A stretch of 64,000 bases of DNA from an uncultured Coriobacteriaceae bacterium (GTDB taxonomy: Bacteria > Actinomycetota > Coriobacteriia > Coriobacteriales > Atopobiaceae), in contig CADAAU010000002.1 in NCBI GenBank assembly GCA_902786015.1, forward strand, positions 62,001-126,000, given 5' to 3'. The position numbers were made by a program, and so were the translations under genes. Below are positions 62,371 through 64,000 of the stretch, in pieces. The notes under the pieces are model-generated. The model was given only the letters and a program-made list of their open reading frames with translations. It did no database searches and was not told where the DNA came from. How positions within the stretch are numbered: position 1 is the first letter of the stretch; each line of letters begins with the position of its first letter.

Positions 62371-62526
62371 AGTGTACACCAAAATCGATAGTCAACATTT
62401 TATCTGGTGTTTTGTGAGCGCATTTCATTTTGGTGTACAGTACGTAAAATAGCTACTGCACACCAAAATGAAATGGAAATTTGCGACCTGCGGTTTTGTT
62501 GGGCAAACGAAAATTGGTGTGCACTA
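62371..62526. repeat. Paired hairpin element, locus 2
   Basis: First hairpin: TGTACACCAAAAT (62373-62385) with ATTTTGGTGTACA (62427-62439), 13 perfect base pairs; its loop holds TATCTGGTGTTTTGTGA (62401-62417). Second hairpin: TGCACACCAA (62457-62466) with TTGGTGTGCA (62514-62523), 10 perfect; its loop has the related CTGCGGTTTTGTTGG. Arms of neighbouring hairpins can also pair with each other. Same family as 17847-18002, with different arm sequences. It fills the gap between the kinase and the phosphopantetheinyl transferase genes. Confidence 0.8.
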
Positions 62527-62664
62527 ATGGATTGAGCAGACTTCCAGGCCGTCCGAAAACACGGCACACGCGGGGCGATGGGGCTTGCGGCAGGGCTCTT
62601 TTCGTGCATACCGACTATACTTAAGCGAATTAGCGTCGGTGCGGATGACAACGGGAGGCATATG

Positions 62665-63345
62665 ATGGGGTCTGGACTGCTCAACGGCGAAGTTCCAGCA
62701 CTCGAAGCCGCCGATGTTCGATGCTGGCTCTATGACGTGTCGGAGCTCTATGACGACACGACCTTCTCGATGACAATGGGGTGCTTGCCGTGGGAGGAGC
62801 GGCGTCAGCGCGCGAGGAGGTATCGCTTCAAAAAGGACCAGTGTCTCTGTTTGGGCGCCGGCCTGCTCGTGGCCTACGCGCTCAAGAAGATGGGCGTCCG
62901 TGACCTCTCGCTGGGCAGTGGGGAGTGGGGAAAGCCGTATCTTCTCCGGTACCCACACATCCACTTTAACCTTTCGCATAGTGGCACGATGGTCGCCTGT
63001 GCGGTGGCGAGCGAGCCGGTAGGAGTCGATGTGGAGGAGCGTCACGCATACGACGAGGGCGTGGCGCGCTTGTGCTTCACAATAGCGGAACGGCACTGGA
63101 TGATGGGGCAACCGAACGTGGACGAGGCGTTCGTGCGGCTATGGGTGCGCAAAGAGAGCTATCTTAAGCTCCTAGGCACGGGCCTTACGGACGATGTGCG
63201 CGCATTCGATGTGACGCCCGGATTGACGGGCCGCCGCAACGTCCAGTTCTCCGAACGTGAGCAGGGTGGCCATACCGTATGCGTGTGTGCCGAATCACCC
63301 GCCCGCGTAACGTTTGAAACGATGGAGATGCTCCCAATTGCCTGA
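62665..63345 (+). CDS. Sfp-type 4'-phosphopantetheinyl transferase
   Basis: 226 residues from the second of two tandem ATG codons (GGGAGG six bases upstream). RARRYRFKKDQCLCLGAGLLV, NLSHSGTMVACAVAS, VGVDVEERHAYDEG (Mg2+-binding D-x-E), and LWVRKESYLKLLGTGL with the catalytic W-x-x-K-E-S are the Sfp hallmarks. It transfers phosphopantetheine from CoA to a Ser of carrier proteins. The atypical carrier at 47902 is a candidate. Sfp-type enzymes usually serve secondary metabolism. Confidence 0.92.
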   Translation: MGSGLLNGEVPALEAADVRCWLYDVSELYDDTTFSMTMGCLPWEERRQRARRYRFKKDQCLCLGAGLLVAYALKKMGVRDLSLGSGEWGKPYLLRYPHIHFNLSHSGTMVACAVASEPVGVDVEERHAYDEGVARLCFTIAERHWMMGQPNVDEAFVRLWVRKESYLKLLGTGLTDDVRAFDVTPGLTGRRNVQFSEREQGGHTVCVCAESPARVTFETMEMLPIA

Positions 63346-63462
63346 TGATATTGCTTGAGGCTAAGCCGACGAGCTGCGTGTCACGTTTCGGCTGGAAATT
63401 GCCCCACCTGCTTGCTACCATGGTCAAACTTGGTATCGACGCTTGCTTTGGGGAGGTCTGTC

Positions 63463-64000
63463 GTGGAAGACAAAAACGTGATCATGGCACAACGTGTGGC
63501 GCGTGCGGTCGAGGAGGCTGGCGGCAGAACGTTCTATGTGGGCGGATTCGTGCGTGACAGGCTTCTTGGCAAAGAAAACAAGGACGTGGACATCGAGGTC
63601 CACGGCATCAGCGTCCAGACCCTGGAATCGATCCTGGACGGTCTGGGGGAGCGAATCGCCATGGGCGAGAGCTTTGGCATCATGGGCTTGCGCCACTTTG
63701 AGCTCGATATAGCCATGCCGCGGAGCGAGAGGGCAACGGGTCGAGGTCACCGCGACTTTAACGTGAGCGTTGATCCCTTTTTGGGAACGGAGCAAGCAGC
63801 ACGTCGTAGGGACTTTACCATCAACGCGCTCATGGAGGATGTTCTGACGGGCGAGGTGCTGGACTTCTTTGGCGGACGGGACGACCTTTTTTATGGCTGC
63901 ATCAGGCATGTTGACGCGACGACCTTCGTAGAGGACCCCCTTCGCGTATTGCGGGCCGCGCAGTTTGCGGCTCGGTTTGGGTTCGAGGTAGCAGCGGAGA
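63463..64000 (+). CDS. cca: CCA tRNA nucleotidyltransferase / poly(A) polymerase family (partial)
   Basis: The gene runs off the right edge; 179 residues are seen from the GTG at 63463 (GGGAGG upstream; an in-frame ATG seven codons later is the alternative). TFYVGGFVRDRLLGKENKDVDIEV (in part) has the head-domain GG-x-V-R-D and D-x-D motif. RRRDFTINALMED and EDPLRVLRAAQFAARFGF follow. It adds CCA to tRNA 3' ends, or acts as poly(A) polymerase; the part present cannot tell them apart. Confidence 0.92.
   Translation, partial: MEDKNVIMAQRVARAVEEAGGRTFYVGGFVRDRLLGKENKDVDIEVHGISVQTLESILDGLGERIAMGESFGIMGLRHFELDIAMPRSERATGRGHRDFNVSVDPFLGTEQAARRRDFTINALMEDVLTGEVLDFFGGRDDLFYGCIRHVDATTFVEDPLRVLRAAQFAARFGFEVAAE

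Overview
The window is a GC-rich bacterial chromosome segment with tightly packed genes on both strands. The gene families suggest a Gram-positive anaerobe of the class Coriobacteriia, probably the Olsenella/Atopobiaceae group: a split transketolase, firmicute-type GalT, InlB-type repeats, ChW repeats, three family-1 6-phospho-beta-glucosidases and a T-box-controlled trp operon. The taxon is inferred from gene content only. I saw no tRNA, rRNA, CRISPR array, IS element or phage gene.

Layout. 1-3079: 5' end of glgB with an operator-like promoter, an SPFH membrane protein and a lipoprotein tyrosine phosphatase, all minus strand. 3204-8435: a palindromic repeat patch, a tryptophan T-box leader and trpDCFBA, without trpEG. 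8564-10699: a zinc-ribbon/InlB-repeat membrane protein. 11054-16119: two 6-phospho-beta-glucosidases around an AAA-ATPase/PD-(D/E)XK protein. 16491-21486: PepSY lipoprotein, YaaA, a PurF homologue with no obvious catalytic cysteine, a DUF4190/DUF4352 protein and a metallo-beta-lactamase-fold hydrolase. 21518-26448: a DUF3825-type protein, a repeat array, a polysaccharide deacetylase and a GT2 glycosyltransferase. 26518-30285: TrmB-like methyltransferase, a membrane protein and the split transketolase. 30381-36597: exonuclease, HelD helicase, thioesterase, a small protein and an LtaS-like sulfatase. 36790-39404: galKT. 39484-42141: a secreted ChW/GH5/CBM cellulase. 42500-48138: flavoprotein, DUF805 protein, PucR regulator, then a thiolase-DUF35-acyl carrier operon. 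48323-51542: third 6-phospho-beta-glucosidase, an EamA-type half-transporter behind an attenuator, and a Gfo/Idh/MocA oxidoreductase. 51626-56972: a nikBCADE-type ABC transporter with a NikR-like operator. 57117-62319: VOC protein, secreted zinc metallopeptidase and a two-component system. 62665-64000: Sfp-type phosphopantetheinyl transferase and the start of a CCA-adding enzyme.

How the genes may work together. The cell appears to use beta-glucosides, galactose and glycogen, and to export a cellulase. The thiolase, DUF35 protein and acyl carrier protein form one transcription unit divergent from a PucR-type regulator. The Sfp-type transferase 14.5 kb away could activate the carrier. The resulting C-C bond-forming module resembles PhlC/PhlB-like acyltransferase pairs, but its product is unknown; this is the best candidate for an undescribed pathway.

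Non-coding DNA is dominated by several families of dispersed palindromes. One family forms paired hairpins whose arm sequences differ between two loci while the loop core is kept.
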